This document shows positions 17,168-26,292 of a stretch of 64,000 nt of DNA, piece after piece. Within the stretch, counting starts at the first letter, position 1, and the number at the start of each line of letters is the position of its first letter. The DNA lies in NCBI RefSeq assembly GCF_023078475.1, contig NZ_CP095741.1, positions 4,872,001 through 4,936,000 on the forward strand. The letters are read 5' to 3'. The DNA is from Luteibacter aegosomaticola (lineage in GTDB: Bacteria; Pseudomonadota; Gammaproteobacteria; Xanthomonadales; Rhodanobacteraceae). Position numbers and translations under genes: made by a program. The notes beneath the pieces were generated by a model. The model saw only the letters and a program-made list of their open reading frames with translations, was not told the DNA's origin and searched no databases.

Positions 17168-17617
17168 GTGAACGAAGACGTCCTTTCCACCCCTGGTCAC
17201 CTCATCAGCCTTGCCGCGCGGGGCTTTGCCCGGCTGAGCGAGGCCCGCCTGAAGCCGCTGGGTTTCGGTGTGGGGCACGTGCCCATCCTGGTCGCGTTGC
17301 GGGATGGCAAGGCGAGCACCCAACGCGACCTCGCCCGATTCGCGAAGGTCGAGCAACCCCCCATGGCGCAGATGCTCGCCCGGATGGAGCGCGATGGCCT
17401 GATCGAGCGCAACCCCGATCCGGCCGATGGGCGAAGCAGCCTCGTGACCTTGACCAGCACGGCAAAACGGCGCCTGCCGAAAGCCACGACCACCCTGTTC
17501 CAGGGCAATCGCGATGCATTGGATGGCTTCTCCGACGAAGAAGCCACCCAGTTCATTGGCATGTTGAAGCGGGTGATCGCCAACCTCGATCAGCTGGCGG
17601 AGTCGGACGGATCCTGA
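17168..17617 (+). CDS. MarR-family transcriptional regulator
   Basis: This 149-residue protein has a MarR winged helix-turn-helix (about 35-100: HVPILVALRDGKASTQRDLA, then ARMERDGLIERNPDPADGRS as wing). The GTG start at 17168 is preferred because AAGGG lies seven bases upstream (17156-17160). The in-frame ATG at 17141 lies inside the probable operator and has no ribosome site. It probably represses itself and the divergent SnoaL-like gene in response to a small phenolic or oxidant ligand. Confidence 0.88.
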   Translation: MNEDVLSTPGHLISLAARGFARLSEARLKPLGFGVGHVPILVALRDGKASTQRDLARFAKVEQPPMAQMLARMERDGLIERNPDPADGRSSLVTLTSTAKRRLPKATTTLFQGNRDALDGFSDEEATQFIGMLKRVIANLDQLAESDGS

Positions 17618-20600
17618 CGGCGCACACGCCGCTGCTCCATCCAGTCGTAGATCACCGGTAGCAACACGAGCGTCAGCAACGTCGAGGTCACCAGCCCGCC
17701 CACGACCACCGTGGCGAGCGGGCGTTGCGTCTCGGCGCCTACGCCGCTGGAAAGCAGCATGGGGATGAGGCCGAGAATCGCGACGCTGGCCGTCATGAGT
17801 ACAGGCCTTAATCGTAATGCCGTGCCGCGCAGCACGGCATCGCGGACGCCGAGACCCGCGTGCTGCTGTTCGTTGAGGAAGCTGACGAGGACGATGCCGT
17901 TAAGCATGGCCACGCCGAAGACGGCGATGAACCCGATGGCCGATGGCACGGACAGATACTGGCTCGTGATGAATAGACCGACGATGCCGCCAATCGTCGC
18001 GAACGGCACGTTGGCAAGGATCAGCACGGCGTAGCGCACCGAGTTGAACGCGGTGTACAGCAAGATGAAGATGAAGAAGATGGTGGCGGGCACGATGATC
18101 GCCAGCCGTTTCAATGCGCGCTGCTGGTTCTCGAAGGCACCGCCCCACTCGGTGTAGTAGCCAGCCGGAAGGGTCACGGCCTTGGCGATCGTCGCGTTCG
18201 CTTCCTGGACGAAGCCATCGATATCGCGCCCGCGCACATCCATCTGGATCACGGCATAGCGTTGCAACTGCTCGCGGCGGATGAAGGAGTAGCCCTCGGC
18301 AGTACTGATCTTCGCGACCTGGCCCAACTGCAACAACGCACCCGACGGGGTATTCAGCGGGATGCGCTCGACCGCCTGCACCGAGGCCTTGCTGGCATCA
18401 TCGAGGCGGACCGTGATGTCGAATCGCCGCACGCCATCGAGCAAGCTGCTGACCGGTTCGCCGCCGATACCGTTGCGCACCACCGTCAGGACGTCATCCG
18501 CGTTGAGGCCATAGCGCGCGAGCGCATCGCGGTCCACCTCGATACGGACCTGGGGCTTGCCCAGGTTAGCCTCGAGCCCAAGGTCGGCAACGCCTGGCAA
18601 TGTAGCCAGTGCTTCCTTGATGCGCGCGCTAAGCCGGTCGAGTTCGCCGAGATCTTCGCCATAGAGTTTCAGCGCCAGCGTGGCGCGCACACCGGAAATC
18701 AGCTCCTCAATGCGCATCTGGATAGGCTGCGTATAGCTGACCACCGCCGTCGGCAGGATGGCACTCAGCTCGGCTTGCATCGCCTCCTGGAGGGAGTCGA
18801 GTGTTTCGCCATCACGCCAGGTCTCCTTCGGCTTCAGCGGCGTATAGACCTCCATGTAGTTCACGTCCGCCGTCTCACCCTTCTCCGCACGGCCGATCAT
18901 GGCCAGCGTGGTATCCACCTCCGGGAACTTCGCCTTGATGCGCTCCGCCACGCGGCGAGAGATATCAATCGACTCATCCAGCGACGCGGAGGGAATGGAG
19001 GTAATGCGCCACATGATGGCCCCCTCGCGAAGATTGGGCATGAACTCTTTGCCGAGGAAGGGGAACAGACCGAGCGCGCCGCACAGCGCTACGCCTGCCG
19101 CCGTGATCACCGCCTTGCGATGGCCGAGCGCCCAGCCAAGGAGGCGGGCATAACCCCGCTTTAGATAAGCAACAAGCCGTGTGTCCTTCTCCTCCTTCGG
19201 CTTAAGGAACAGCGCTGCCAGCACGGGAATCAGGGTAAGCGCGAGGACCAGCGAGCCGGCCATGGCGAAGCTGATGTTGAACGCCATGGGCTTGAACATC
19301 TTGCCCTCCAGCCCTTGCAGGCTGAACAGGGGCAGGAAGACGACGATGATGATCAGGATGGCAAACGCGATGGGGCTAGCCACTTCCCGCGCCGCCTGGA
19401 GCACGGCAGCCGTCTTGTCGACGCGACCGCCGTGCGCCTTCGCCTCGGCCATGAGACGGAAGGCATTCTCGACCATCACCACGGCACCATCGACCATCAT
19501 GCCGATGCCGATGGCGAGTCCGGCGAGAGACATCAGGTTGGCGGAGAGGCCGGCCTTGTCCATGCAGATGAACGCGATCAGCATGGCGAGCGGCAGCGTC
19601 ACCACCACGATCAAGGCGCTACGCAGTTCGCCGAGAAACAGGAAGAGCACCAGCGCCACGAGGATCGAGCCCTCGATGAGCGCGCGCACGGCCGTGCCCA
19701 CCGCGGCATTCACAAGATCGGTGCGCTCATAGACCGGCTTGACCACCGTGCCTTCAGGTAGCGCCTGCTTCACCGTCTCGAGTTTTGCCTTCACCGCATC
19801 AACGACACTCTTGGCGTTCTCGCCGATGCGGGCGAGCGCCTGGCCCATCACCACTTCCTTGCCGTCGCGAGTCACGGCGCCGGTGCGGGGTGCGCCTGCT
19901 TCAGTCACTGTGGCGACATCGCGCACATAGACCGGCGTGCCGTCCTCGGACTTGAGCACGATGTTGCCGATGTCCTTTGCGTTCTTCACCAGGCCGAGGC
20001 CTCGGACGAGGTACTGTTCGCGCCCGACGTCGATGAAGTTCCCTCCGACTTGCGCGTTGTTCGCTTCAAGGGCTTCGATCACCGCCTTGAAGCCAAGGTT
20101 GTGGGCGATAAGGCGCATGGGGTCGATCCGCACCTGGTATTGCTTCTCCTGGCCGCCCCATGACGTAACGTCGTCTACGCCGGGCGCGGTGCGAAGGATC
20201 AGCCGCACGGTCCAATCCTGTAGCGTGCGCAGGTCCATGTCGGACGATGCGCGCTTCAACGTGGCGTCGGCGCGTTCGACGGTGTACCAGAAGACCTGAC
20301 CGAGACCGGAGGTGTTCGGCCCCATCTCCGGCTTGCCGTAACCGGCCGGCAACCGCTCACCCACCTGCTGGAGCCGCTCGTTGACGAGCTGGCGGGCGAA
20401 GTAGATGTCCATGTCGTCATCGAAGTAAACGGCGACATACGACAGGCCGAAGAGACTGACCGAACGAATCTCCTGCACCTTGGGCAAGCCGGCCAGCGCC
20501 GATTCGACGGGCGTGGTGAGTAGCTGTTCGATGTCTTCGGCGGCGAGGCCCGAGGCTTCCGTGTACACGTTTACCTGCACCGGCGTGACATCGGGGAATG

Positions 20601-20715
20601 CGTCGATCGGCAGGTTACGGATGGCCTGGTAGCCCAGCGCCGCGACCACGGCAAAGGCGATAAGCACCAGTACCTTGTACTTCAGGGAGAGTGCGACAAG
20701 ACGTTCCAGCATCAC
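17590..20715 (-). CDS. Heavy-metal RND efflux pump, inner-membrane subunit (CzcA/CusA family)
   Basis: This 1041-residue protein has the RND layout: TM1 (about 13-33), periplasmic porter domain, TM2-6 (about 340-540), a second porter domain and TM8-12 near the C-terminus. TM4 carries GMMVDGAVVMVENAFRLM, the heavy-metal RND signature. It lacks the DFG that precedes this motif in Zn/Co/Cd pumps and also differs from the VDAAIVMIEN of Cu/Ag pumps, so the metal is uncertain. It overlaps the adaptor gene by four bases (ATGA) and exports ions from periplasm or cytoplasm using proton flow. Confidence 0.92.
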   Translation of the reverse strand: MMLERLVALSLKYKVLVLIAFAVVAALGYQAIRNLPIDAFPDVTPVQVNVYTEASGLAAEDIEQLLTTPVESALAGLPKVQEIRSVSLFGLSYVAVYFDDDMDIYFARQLVNERLQQVGERLPAGYGKPEMGPNTSGLGQVFWYTVERADATLKRASSDMDLRTLQDWTVRLILRTAPGVDDVTSWGGQEKQYQVRIDPMRLIAHNLGFKAVIEALEANNAQVGGNFIDVGREQYLVRGLGLVKNAKDIGNIVLKSEDGTPVYVRDVATVTEAGAPRTGAVTRDGKEVVMGQALARIGENAKSVVDAVKAKLETVKQALPEGTVVKPVYERTDLVNAAVGTAVRALIEGSILVALVLFLFLGELRSALIVVVTLPLAMLIAFICMDKAGLSANLMSLAGLAIGIGMMVDGAVVMVENAFRLMAEAKAHGGRVDKTAAVLQAAREVASPIAFAILIIIVVFLPLFSLQGLEGKMFKPMAFNISFAMAGSLVLALTLIPVLAALFLKPKEEKDTRLVAYLKRGYARLLGWALGHRKAVITAAGVALCGALGLFPFLGKEFMPNLREGAIMWRITSIPSASLDESIDISRRVAERIKAKFPEVDTTLAMIGRAEKGETADVNYMEVYTPLKPKETWRDGETLDSLQEAMQAELSAILPTAVVSYTQPIQMRIEELISGVRATLALKLYGEDLGELDRLSARIKEALATLPGVADLGLEANLGKPQVRIEVDRDALARYGLNADDVLTVVRNGIGGEPVSSLLDGVRRFDITVRLDDASKASVQAVERIPLNTPSGALLQLGQVAKISTAEGYSFIRREQLQRYAVIQMDVRGRDIDGFVQEANATIAKAVTLPAGYYTEWGGAFENQQRALKRLAIIVPATIFFIFILLYTAFNSVRYAVLILANVPFATIGGIVGLFITSQYLSVPSAIGFIAVFGVAMLNGIVLVSFLNEQQHAGLGVRDAVLRGTALRLRPVLMTASVAILGLIPMLLSSGVGAETQRPLATVVVGGLVTSTLLTLVLLPVIYDWMEQRRVRRQDPSDSAS

Positions 20716-21815
20716 TCTTCCCCCAGCTGCGAGCGGAGGATGCGCGCCTTCAGGGCGAACGCGCCCTTACTGACGTAAACGGCGCCGGGCTTGAGTCCCT
20801 GCTTCACTTCGACCCAACCGTCCCGGGTGTCGCCCACTTCCACCGCCACAGGCTCGAACAGGCCAGGCTGCTTACCCCGCACGAAGATCGTGGGCTGGTT
20901 CTGCAACAGCACCACGGCATCCGCTGGCACCGCCAGGCGCTGGCTTTCCGTCGCGACGGCGATGCGCGCGTCGACCAGTTCGCCAGGATGCAGCAGGTCA
21001 TCTTCGTTCGGCACCTGGATCCGTACGTTGACCGTTCGGGTCTTCTCATCAGTATGGTGCGATCGCTGAATCACACGGCCCTTGAGTTCACTGCCGTGGG
21101 CAGCGATGGTCGCTGCCGCCCCCTGGCGTACCTGCTCCGCCACGCCCGGGCCAAGACGCGCTTCAACCCAGACGGACGACTCGGCCACCAGGGTGAAGAG
21201 CGTGCGGCCCGGCTCGATGCGCTCGCCCACGATGAAATCATCGGTCGTCACGCGCCCTGCGCGCGGCGCCAGCAAGTCGAAGCTGCCATCGGCAGCCGAA
21301 GATCCACGCTTGATCAGATGACTAATCTGCCCATCGGAAAGGCCGTACGCCTTCAGCTTCGCCCTCGCCTGATCGCGCTGGACCAGTGCCTCGTTGTAAC
21401 GGCGCGCGGATACGGCCTGCGGGCCGAGCGAGGCGACCCTCGCCCAGTCCTGGCTGGCGACGATCAGCTGGCCCTGGGTTTCCGCGACATCGACGCTGGA
21501 GAGCGTGACCAGCGGCTGGCCAATCGTCACTTCGTCGCCTAGTTGCACATGACGGCTAACAACCTGAGAGGCGATGCGCGGCGACACCAGCACGGTGGAA
21601 TAAGCGTCGACCTTAACCTCGCCGGGGGCAAGCACCTCGTCCGTGAGCGTTCGAAGTGCAGCCGTGCTGACGACCAGCCCAGCCTCCTTGATGGCGCTGG
21701 CATCGAGCATCAGCGGGTTGGCTGTGGTTTCGCCCGTGGCCTCCGCAAAGACCACCGGAGCGGTGAGCGCGCATGCCAGCATGATGGCGAGCGCGCGGAA
21801 GGAACGTAGGTTCAT
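20712..21815 (-). CDS. RND efflux periplasmic adaptor (CzcB/CusB family)
   Basis: This 367-residue protein has a signal peptide (MNLRSFRALAIMLACALTAP...). A barrel-sandwich hybrid domain around VLVSPRIASQVVSRHVQLGD is flanked by a helical hairpin (about 110-160, AETQGQLIVASQDWARV). A beta-barrel/membrane-proximal region follows (LLHPGELVDARIAVATES). It links the inner-membrane pump to the outer-membrane channel. No Met-rich metal site like that of CusB is seen. Four-base overlaps with both neighbours show a tight operon. Confidence 0.9.
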   Translation of the reverse strand: MNLRSFRALAIMLACALTAPVVFAEATGETTANPLMLDASAIKEAGLVVSTAALRTLTDEVLAPGEVKVDAYSTVLVSPRIASQVVSRHVQLGDEVTIGQPLVTLSSVDVAETQGQLIVASQDWARVASLGPQAVSARRYNEALVQRDQARAKLKAYGLSDGQISHLIKRGSSAADGSFDLLAPRAGRVTTDDFIVGERIEPGRTLFTLVAESSVWVEARLGPGVAEQVRQGAAATIAAHGSELKGRVIQRSHHTDEKTRTVNVRIQVPNEDDLLHPGELVDARIAVATESQRLAVPADAVVLLQNQPTIFVRGKQPGLFEPVAVEVGDTRDGWVEVKQGLKPGAVYVSKGAFALKARILRSQLGEE

Positions 21816-23083
21816 GGGGATGCATCCTTCAGGTCACCGGCGACCCATTCATTGAGACGGCCGGAAGCGGCGAGGTAGTCGAACCACGCCTGCCAGGTCT
21901 GGTTTTCGAGGGCGATGCCGGAGAGCGCGGTGTCGAGACTCTGCTTCAGCTGCACGAGGTAATCGGAGGTACTGATCTCGCCGGCCTGCCAAAGCTTGTC
22001 TAGCAAGGCGGCGCGCTCGTTGAAGGCGCCAGCCCGACCCAGACGGAACGCTTCACTGGCGGATCGCATGGCTGCGTATGTGGCCTGCGCTTGCCTCAGT
22101 TGCGCATCGGAACGGAGTTCGACCGCCCTGCGCGAAGCAAAGGCCGCATCGGCGTCCGCGCGCGCTGCGCTGACCTCGTAGCGTCCGCTGTTAAGCACCG
22201 GCAAAGGCATGGCGATGCTGATACCCACCACCCGATCGGTCCGTGACCCACTGCGCACCTGGCCACCGGTCAGGCTGAGGGTCGGATCAGGACGGCGATT
22301 CCGGTCAGCCACGTTGACCGCGGCGTCTGCGCGCTCCTGTTCGGACTGGGCCTGGAGGATGTCTGGACGGTCCGCCACCTCAATGGGAACGATCGCGGCC
22401 GCGGGCGACGGCAAGCTTCGCGGTAGCGACGGAAGCGCCGCCTCCGCCCCACCCAATGCAGCGAGCGCGCCTGACGCTTCAGCTTCCTGCGTAGCCAGCG
22501 CCGCTTGTTCCACCAGCGCTTCGCCCAACGCGAGGCCAGCCAGGTCCCGCTCAGGGCTGCTGATATCGCCCACCTTCAGGCGCTGCCCGGCAAGTTCGTC
22601 GAAGCGGCGCATCAGCACGAGACGATGCTCGCCGAGCGCCCGCTGCTCACGGATAAGTACGACGCCCGCCCAAGCCTTCAGCCAATCGCGCGCGACGTCG
22701 CGGCGTTGAAGTGCGTAGGCGGCCTCACTCGCGCGAACGGCGGCATCGCCTTCGCGGACACGCGCCTTACGTTTACCGAAGACGTCGAGAGGCAAACTCG
22801 CGCCGACCGTTCGCCGATCGACGTCCGCATTTTCGCCATCGAGCTGAAGCGACGGGTTATAGACGGGCTGCGCGGCGGCACGCGCTCGTTCCCGCGCGGC
22901 ACGCAGTTCGGCTTCGGCGGCCTGCACCTGCGGGCTGGTTGCCCATAAGGTGCGAATGGCCGCCTGCAAGTCAGGGGGAGGTTGGGTGGCCAGCGCGGGC
23001 GCAGCGAACACAGGGTTCGCGAAAGCGCACGCACCGAGCCACACGCACAGGGCGCCCAGGGGCGCTGCACGTAAAGCAGACAT
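21812..23083 (-). CDS. TolC-like outer-membrane efflux channel (CzcC/CusC family)
   Basis: The 423-residue protein has a signal peptide (cut near VFAAP) and two repeats of the outer-membrane-efflux-protein domain (about 55-225 and 240-410), rich in Ala/Arg/Gln heptads such as AQAAEAELRAARERARAAAQ. It would form the trimeric exit duct for the pump. No lipobox cysteine is present near the signal peptide, unlike CusC. Translation of the adaptor begins within its last codons. Confidence 0.9.
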   Translation of the reverse strand: MSALRAAPLGALCVWLGACAFANPVFAAPALATQPPPDLQAAIRTLWATSPQVQAAEAELRAARERARAAAQPVYNPSLQLDGENADVDRRTVGASLPLDVFGKRKARVREGDAAVRASEAAYALQRRDVARDWLKAWAGVVLIREQRALGEHRLVLMRRFDELAGQRLKVGDISSPERDLAGLALGEALVEQAALATQEAEASGALAALGGAEAALPSLPRSLPSPAAAIVPIEVADRPDILQAQSEQERADAAVNVADRNRRPDPTLSLTGGQVRSGSRTDRVVGISIAMPLPVLNSGRYEVSAARADADAAFASRRAVELRSDAQLRQAQATYAAMRSASEAFRLGRAGAFNERAALLDKLWQAGEISTSDYLVQLKQSLDTALSGIALENQTWQAWFDYLAASGRLNEWVAGDLKDASP

Positions 23084-23151
23084 GGGTGGATTCTCCTAAG
23101 GCACAAGCGAACGGCACCGCTGGGAAAGCAGCGATGCACCAGGGCGAGTGC

Positions 23152-23538
23152 TTAGGCGATAGGAGGGCGCAGGGGCGAAACCGAAGCACCCAGCAAGGGC
23201 GCGACCGGCGGATGGCTGTCGATGCCGGGCAGCCATGCGCTTGCGGAAATACTCAACGCATACGCAGGCAAGGTGACCGCGTGCGCACAGGCGCAGTGGC
23301 AACCACCCGCTTCGCCGAGCACACAGTGCTCGTCATCGAAGCTCATGTTCACGTCGGCCACGGACGTACCGTTAACCGTGACAGCGCTGCTCTCGGCGGC
23401 CAACGGCCCGGCTATCGGACCATCCAGCAGGCACGCCGTCGACGCGGCGAACTTGATGAGCATCGCCAACGCCACAAGCATCCACGCCCCACGATGGAGG
23501 CGAAGACGCTGGAAGAAGCTGGCGGCGGGGGTACGCAT
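23152..23538 (-). CDS. Small exported Cys/His-rich protein (DUF2946-like), first gene of the metal efflux operon
   Basis: This 128-residue protein has a membrane anchor or signal segment (about 19-40, MLVALAMLIKFAASTACLLD). The later cluster DDEHCVLGEAGGCHCACAHA contains four Cys and three His in 16 residues. Such small proteins precede czcCBA-type operons in xanthomonads and are annotated DUF2946. The cluster suggests periplasmic metal binding or delivery to the channel; that role is inferred. It is separated from the TolC-like gene by 68 bp. Confidence 0.7.
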   Translation of the reverse strand: MRTPAASFFQRLRLHRGAWMLVALAMLIKFAASTACLLDGPIAGPLAAESSAVTVNGTSVADVNMSFDDEHCVLGEAGGCHCACAHAVTLPAYALSISASAWLPGIDSHPPVAPLLGASVSPLRPPIA

Positions 23539-23608
23539 CCAGGAAGCCTAAGCGGGGCGGCGAGTGTTAGACAATCACGCCGCCTAGCATGCGGGGGCCC
23601 GAAAGATG

Positions 23609-23618
23609 TTCGATCGAA
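23609..23618. promoter_or_regulatory. Palindrome in the divergent efflux-operon/SDR promoter region
   Basis: TTCGATCGAA is a perfect ten-base palindrome within the 170-bp gap between the efflux operon (minus) and the SDR gene (plus). No metal regulator gene is adjacent, so the binding protein is unknown. It may be coincidental. Confidence 0.25.
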
Positions 23619-23708
23619 TCGATGATCTTCATGCATGTGTTCGCTCGTGTTGGGCCACGACGGCCCCCACAACGCATCGGTGGGCGGAGCATTCCTAAGA
23701 GGCAATCC

Positions 23709-24431
23709 ATGAAACAACGTACTTTCCTTATCACCGGCGCCAGCAAGGGCATCGGCCGCGCACTGTCCGAGATGCTGGCGGCCCAGGGCCATCGCGTCGT
23801 CGGCGTGGCACGCAGCGCGAACGATCCGTCGTTCCCCGGCGAGCTGGTCGCTATCGATCTCGCCGACCGTGAGGCGACCGAGGCTGGTCTTGCGGCGCTT
23901 GTAGCGCGCTATGACTTCGACGGCGTGGTGAACAACGTGGCGCTCGTCCGCCCGCAACGTCTCGGCGAAGTCGATCTCGATGAACTCGACCTCACCTTTC
24001 GTGTGAACCTGCATCCCACCGTGCAAGCCGTACAGGCGCTGCTTCCGGGCATGCGCGAGCGCGGCTGGGGCCGCATCGTCAACATCTCGAGCCTCACCAT
24101 CCTTGGCATGGTGGAACGCACCGCATATGCCGCGGCGAAGAGCGCCATGGTCAGCTTCACGCGCTCGTGGGGTCTTGAGCTCGCGCGTACCGGCATCACG
24201 GTTAATGCCGTCGCACCGGGCCCGACCGAGACGGTGCTTTTCCGCGAGAACAACCCGCCCGGCAGCGAAGGCGAACAGCGCTACCTCGCCTCCGTGCCGA
24301 TGCACCGCTTCGGTAAACCCGAGGAAATCGCAGCGACCATCGCGTTCCTGCTGGGCGACGAAGCGTCGTTCATGACGGGCCAGACGCTATTCGTCGATGG
24401 CGGCGCCTCGATCGGCAAGCTGCCGTTCTGA
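23709..24431 (+). CDS. SDR-family oxidoreductase
   Basis: This 240-residue protein has the SDR cofactor turn TGASKGIG (residues 9-16), the NNVALV strand motif, catalytic Ser/Tyr/Lys in NISSLTILGMVERTAYAAAK, and PGPTET after the active site. The C-terminal FMTGQTLFVDGGASIG is standard. The basic residues after the first strand suggest NADP(H). The ATG at 23709 follows AGAGG with seven-base spacing; the longer frame upstream is not credible. The substrate is unknown; it is convergent with an NmrA-like gene. Confidence 0.88.
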   Translation: MKQRTFLITGASKGIGRALSEMLAAQGHRVVGVARSANDPSFPGELVAIDLADREATEAGLAALVARYDFDGVVNNVALVRPQRLGEVDLDELDLTFRVNLHPTVQAVQALLPGMRERGWGRIVNISSLTILGMVERTAYAAAKSAMVSFTRSWGLELARTGITVNAVAPGPTETVLFRENNPPGSEGEQRYLASVPMHRFGKPEEIAATIAFLLGDEASFMTGQTLFVDGGASIGKLPF

Positions 24432-24453
24432 GGCGCCTCCCCGTTGCCGCCGG

Positions 24454-25353
24454 TTACGCAACCGCAGCGGCGTAGTCCATGTTCCGCAGGTCTTCAAGCA
24501 TGCTCACCCCCTTCGGCGTCCAGTTCAGCCGCTCGCGGGTGAGCTTGCTGGAGGCCGTAAGGTCGAGGCTGGTGAACATGGCGAGCCAACCGAAGTGCGC
24601 CTGCGCTTCTTCCGGCGTGAGCGACTTCAGCGGCAGGTTCAGGCCTTCGGCGATCACCGTGGCGATGTCGCGGACCACGACGCCCTCTTCGTCCACCGCG
24701 TTGTAGCGTGCGCCGGGCTCGGCACGTTCCACCGCGAGGCGATAGAGGTGGGCGACGTCATCGACGTGCGCGGCCGGCCAGCGGTTGCGACCTTCACCGA
24801 CGTAACCGACGAGGCCCTGTGCCCGCGAGATCTCGATGAACGGCGAAATCAGGCCCTGCTTCTTCGTGTCGTGCACCTGGGGCAGGCGCACCACGCCAAC
24901 ATTCACACCGGCCTCGAGCTGGGCCTGGCCTTCCTGCTCCGAAGCCACGCGCGGGTTCGGGTGCTGGAAATTGACGATGTCCTCGCGGGCGATGCCGTGG
25001 TCCGGGCCCTGGCCGAGGCCGGTGCCCGAGGTGATCAGGAGCGGGCGGTTCGAGCCCTTGAGGACGGAACCGAGCGCGGCGATGACCCGGCGGTCCTTCT
25101 CACAGTTGGCGACGAAGTTGGAGAAGTCGTGGTCGAAGGCGGTGTGGATCACGGCATCCGCGTTGGCGGCGCCGGCGCGGATGCTATCCACGTCTTCGAG
25201 CGTGGCGCGGTGGGCTTCCGCACCCGCCGCGTTGAGCCAGGCCGCGCCCGCGTCGGAACGGGTCATACCCAGCACCTGATGCCCGGCGGCGAGCAGCTCG
25301 GGAACGATGCGCGAGCCGATGAAACCGGTGGCGCCAGTGAGGAAGATACGCAT
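24454..25353 (-). CDS. Extended SDR / NAD-dependent epimerase-like protein
   Basis: This 299-residue protein starts MRIFLTGATGFIGSRIVPEL with GATGFIG as the Rossmann turn, and continues with a DVDSIRAGAANADAVIHTAF segment. It lacks a clear YxxxK in the usual place, which suggests an atypical SDR used for binding or reduction rather than classical epimerase chemistry. GGAG eight bases upstream supports the start. It is divergent from the XRE/MmyB regulator at 25453, its probable controller. Confidence 0.85.
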   Translation of the reverse strand: MRIFLTGATGFIGSRIVPELLAAGHQVLGMTRSDAGAAWLNAAGAEAHRATLEDVDSIRAGAANADAVIHTAFDHDFSNFVANCEKDRRVIAALGSVLKGSNRPLLITSGTGLGQGPDHGIAREDIVNFQHPNPRVASEQEGQAQLEAGVNVGVVRLPQVHDTKKQGLISPFIEISRAQGLVGYVGEGRNRWPAAHVDDVAHLYRLAVERAEPGARYNAVDEEGVVVRDIATVIAEGLNLPLKSLTPEEAQAHFGWLAMFTSLDLTASSKLTRERLNWTPKGVSMLEDLRNMDYAAAVA

Positions 25354-25414
25354 GGGAGGTGCTCCAGTGGGTTGCGATAACCCAGTCTGGCCCCGCCAAC
25401 TTCCATGTTAAAGT

Positions 25415-25441
25415 AGTGGCGTTATCATGGTATAGCCACCA
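25415..25441. promoter_or_regulatory. Inverted repeat upstream of the XRE/MmyB gene
   Basis: GTGGC and GCCAC are arranged as an inverted pair around an AT-rich centre containing TTATCATGGTATA. A second pair, GATAAC (upstream, near 25376) and GTTATC, is also present. It sits in the divergent gap, so it is a candidate operator and may overlap the -10 region. Confidence 0.35.
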
Positions 25442-25452
25442 CCCCTCTCGCC

Positions 25453-26277
25453 ATGCCCATCGACAGCAGCCATACCCTCGGCACCTTCCTGCGCGACCGC
25501 CGCGCCCGCCTGGACCCTGCCACGTTCGGCTTCGGCGCCGGCCGCCGGCGCACTCCCGGTCTGCGCCGTGAGGAAGTCGCCCAGCGCTCTAACATCAGCC
25601 CCACCTGGTACACATGGCTCGAACAGGGCCGTGGTGGTGCGCCGTCGGCCGACGTGCTCAACCGGCTCGCCTCGGGATTGATGCTCACCGAGCCCGAACG
25701 CGAGCACATGTTCATCCTGGCGCTGGGCCACCCGCCCGAGCCGCGCTACAGGGAACCCGAGGGCATTAGCCCCAGGCTGCAACGCGTACTCGATGCCATG
25801 CCGACCAGCCCGGCCATGCTGCGCACGGCCACCTGGGAAGTGGTGGCCTGGAACCGCGCGGCGGCAACCGTTCTTACGGATTACTCCACCCTGCCCCGCG
25901 ATGGCCGGAACATCCTCCGCCTGATGTTCTCGAACGAGCGCGTACGCGCCGCCCAGGACGATTGGCTGCGTGTGGCCCAGTACGTGGTCGCTACCTTCCG
26001 TGCCGACGCGGCGCGTGCCGGCGCCACCGCCGAGATCACCCAGCTGGTGGAAGAACTCTCGCGCACCAGCCCCGAATTCGAGGCGCTGTGGCGCAGCACC
26101 GACATCGCCAGCCACGGCGATGGCACCAAGCGCCTGCACCATCCGGTGCTCGGCGCGATCGAGCTGGAGTTTTCCACGTTCGCGGTGGAGGGGCGTCCGG
26201 ACCTGACCATGATGGTCTACAACCCGAGCACCCCGGAGACAATGGAAGCCGTGCGTCGGCTGGTCGAAGGCACGTAA
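25453..26277 (+). CDS. Helix-turn-helix regulator with MmyB-like ligand-binding domain
   Basis: This 274-residue protein has an N-terminal XRE helix-turn-helix (about 10-85, RRRTPGLRREEVAQRSNISP) and a C-terminal MmyB-type PAS-like domain (about 100-270, TWEVVAWNRAAATVLTDYST). This architecture is common in actinobacterial and proteobacterial regulators next to SDR genes; the ligand is thought to be a fatty acid or other hydrophobic molecule. It is divergent from the extended SDR gene. No Shine-Dalgarno is visible before the ATG. Confidence 0.88.
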   Translation: MPIDSSHTLGTFLRDRRARLDPATFGFGAGRRRTPGLRREEVAQRSNISPTWYTWLEQGRGGAPSADVLNRLASGLMLTEPEREHMFILALGHPPEPRYREPEGISPRLQRVLDAMPTSPAMLRTATWEVVAWNRAAATVLTDYSTLPRDGRNILRLMFSNERVRAAQDDWLRVAQYVVATFRADAARAGATAEITQLVEELSRTSPEFEALWRSTDIASHGDGTKRLHHPVLGAIELEFSTFAVEGRPDLTMMVYNPSTPETMEAVRRLVEGT

Positions 26278-26292
26278 GCGGTTCGCCGCTTA
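26275..26292. terminator. Shared hairpin spanning both convergent stop codons
   Basis: TAAGCGG-TTCG-CCGCTTA is a perfect seven-base stem with a stable TTCG tetraloop. Its left end is the TAA stop of the XRE gene and its right end is the TAA stop (read in reverse) of dodecin. There is no T-run, so it may act as a 3'-end stabiliser rather than an intrinsic terminator. Confidence 0.5.
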
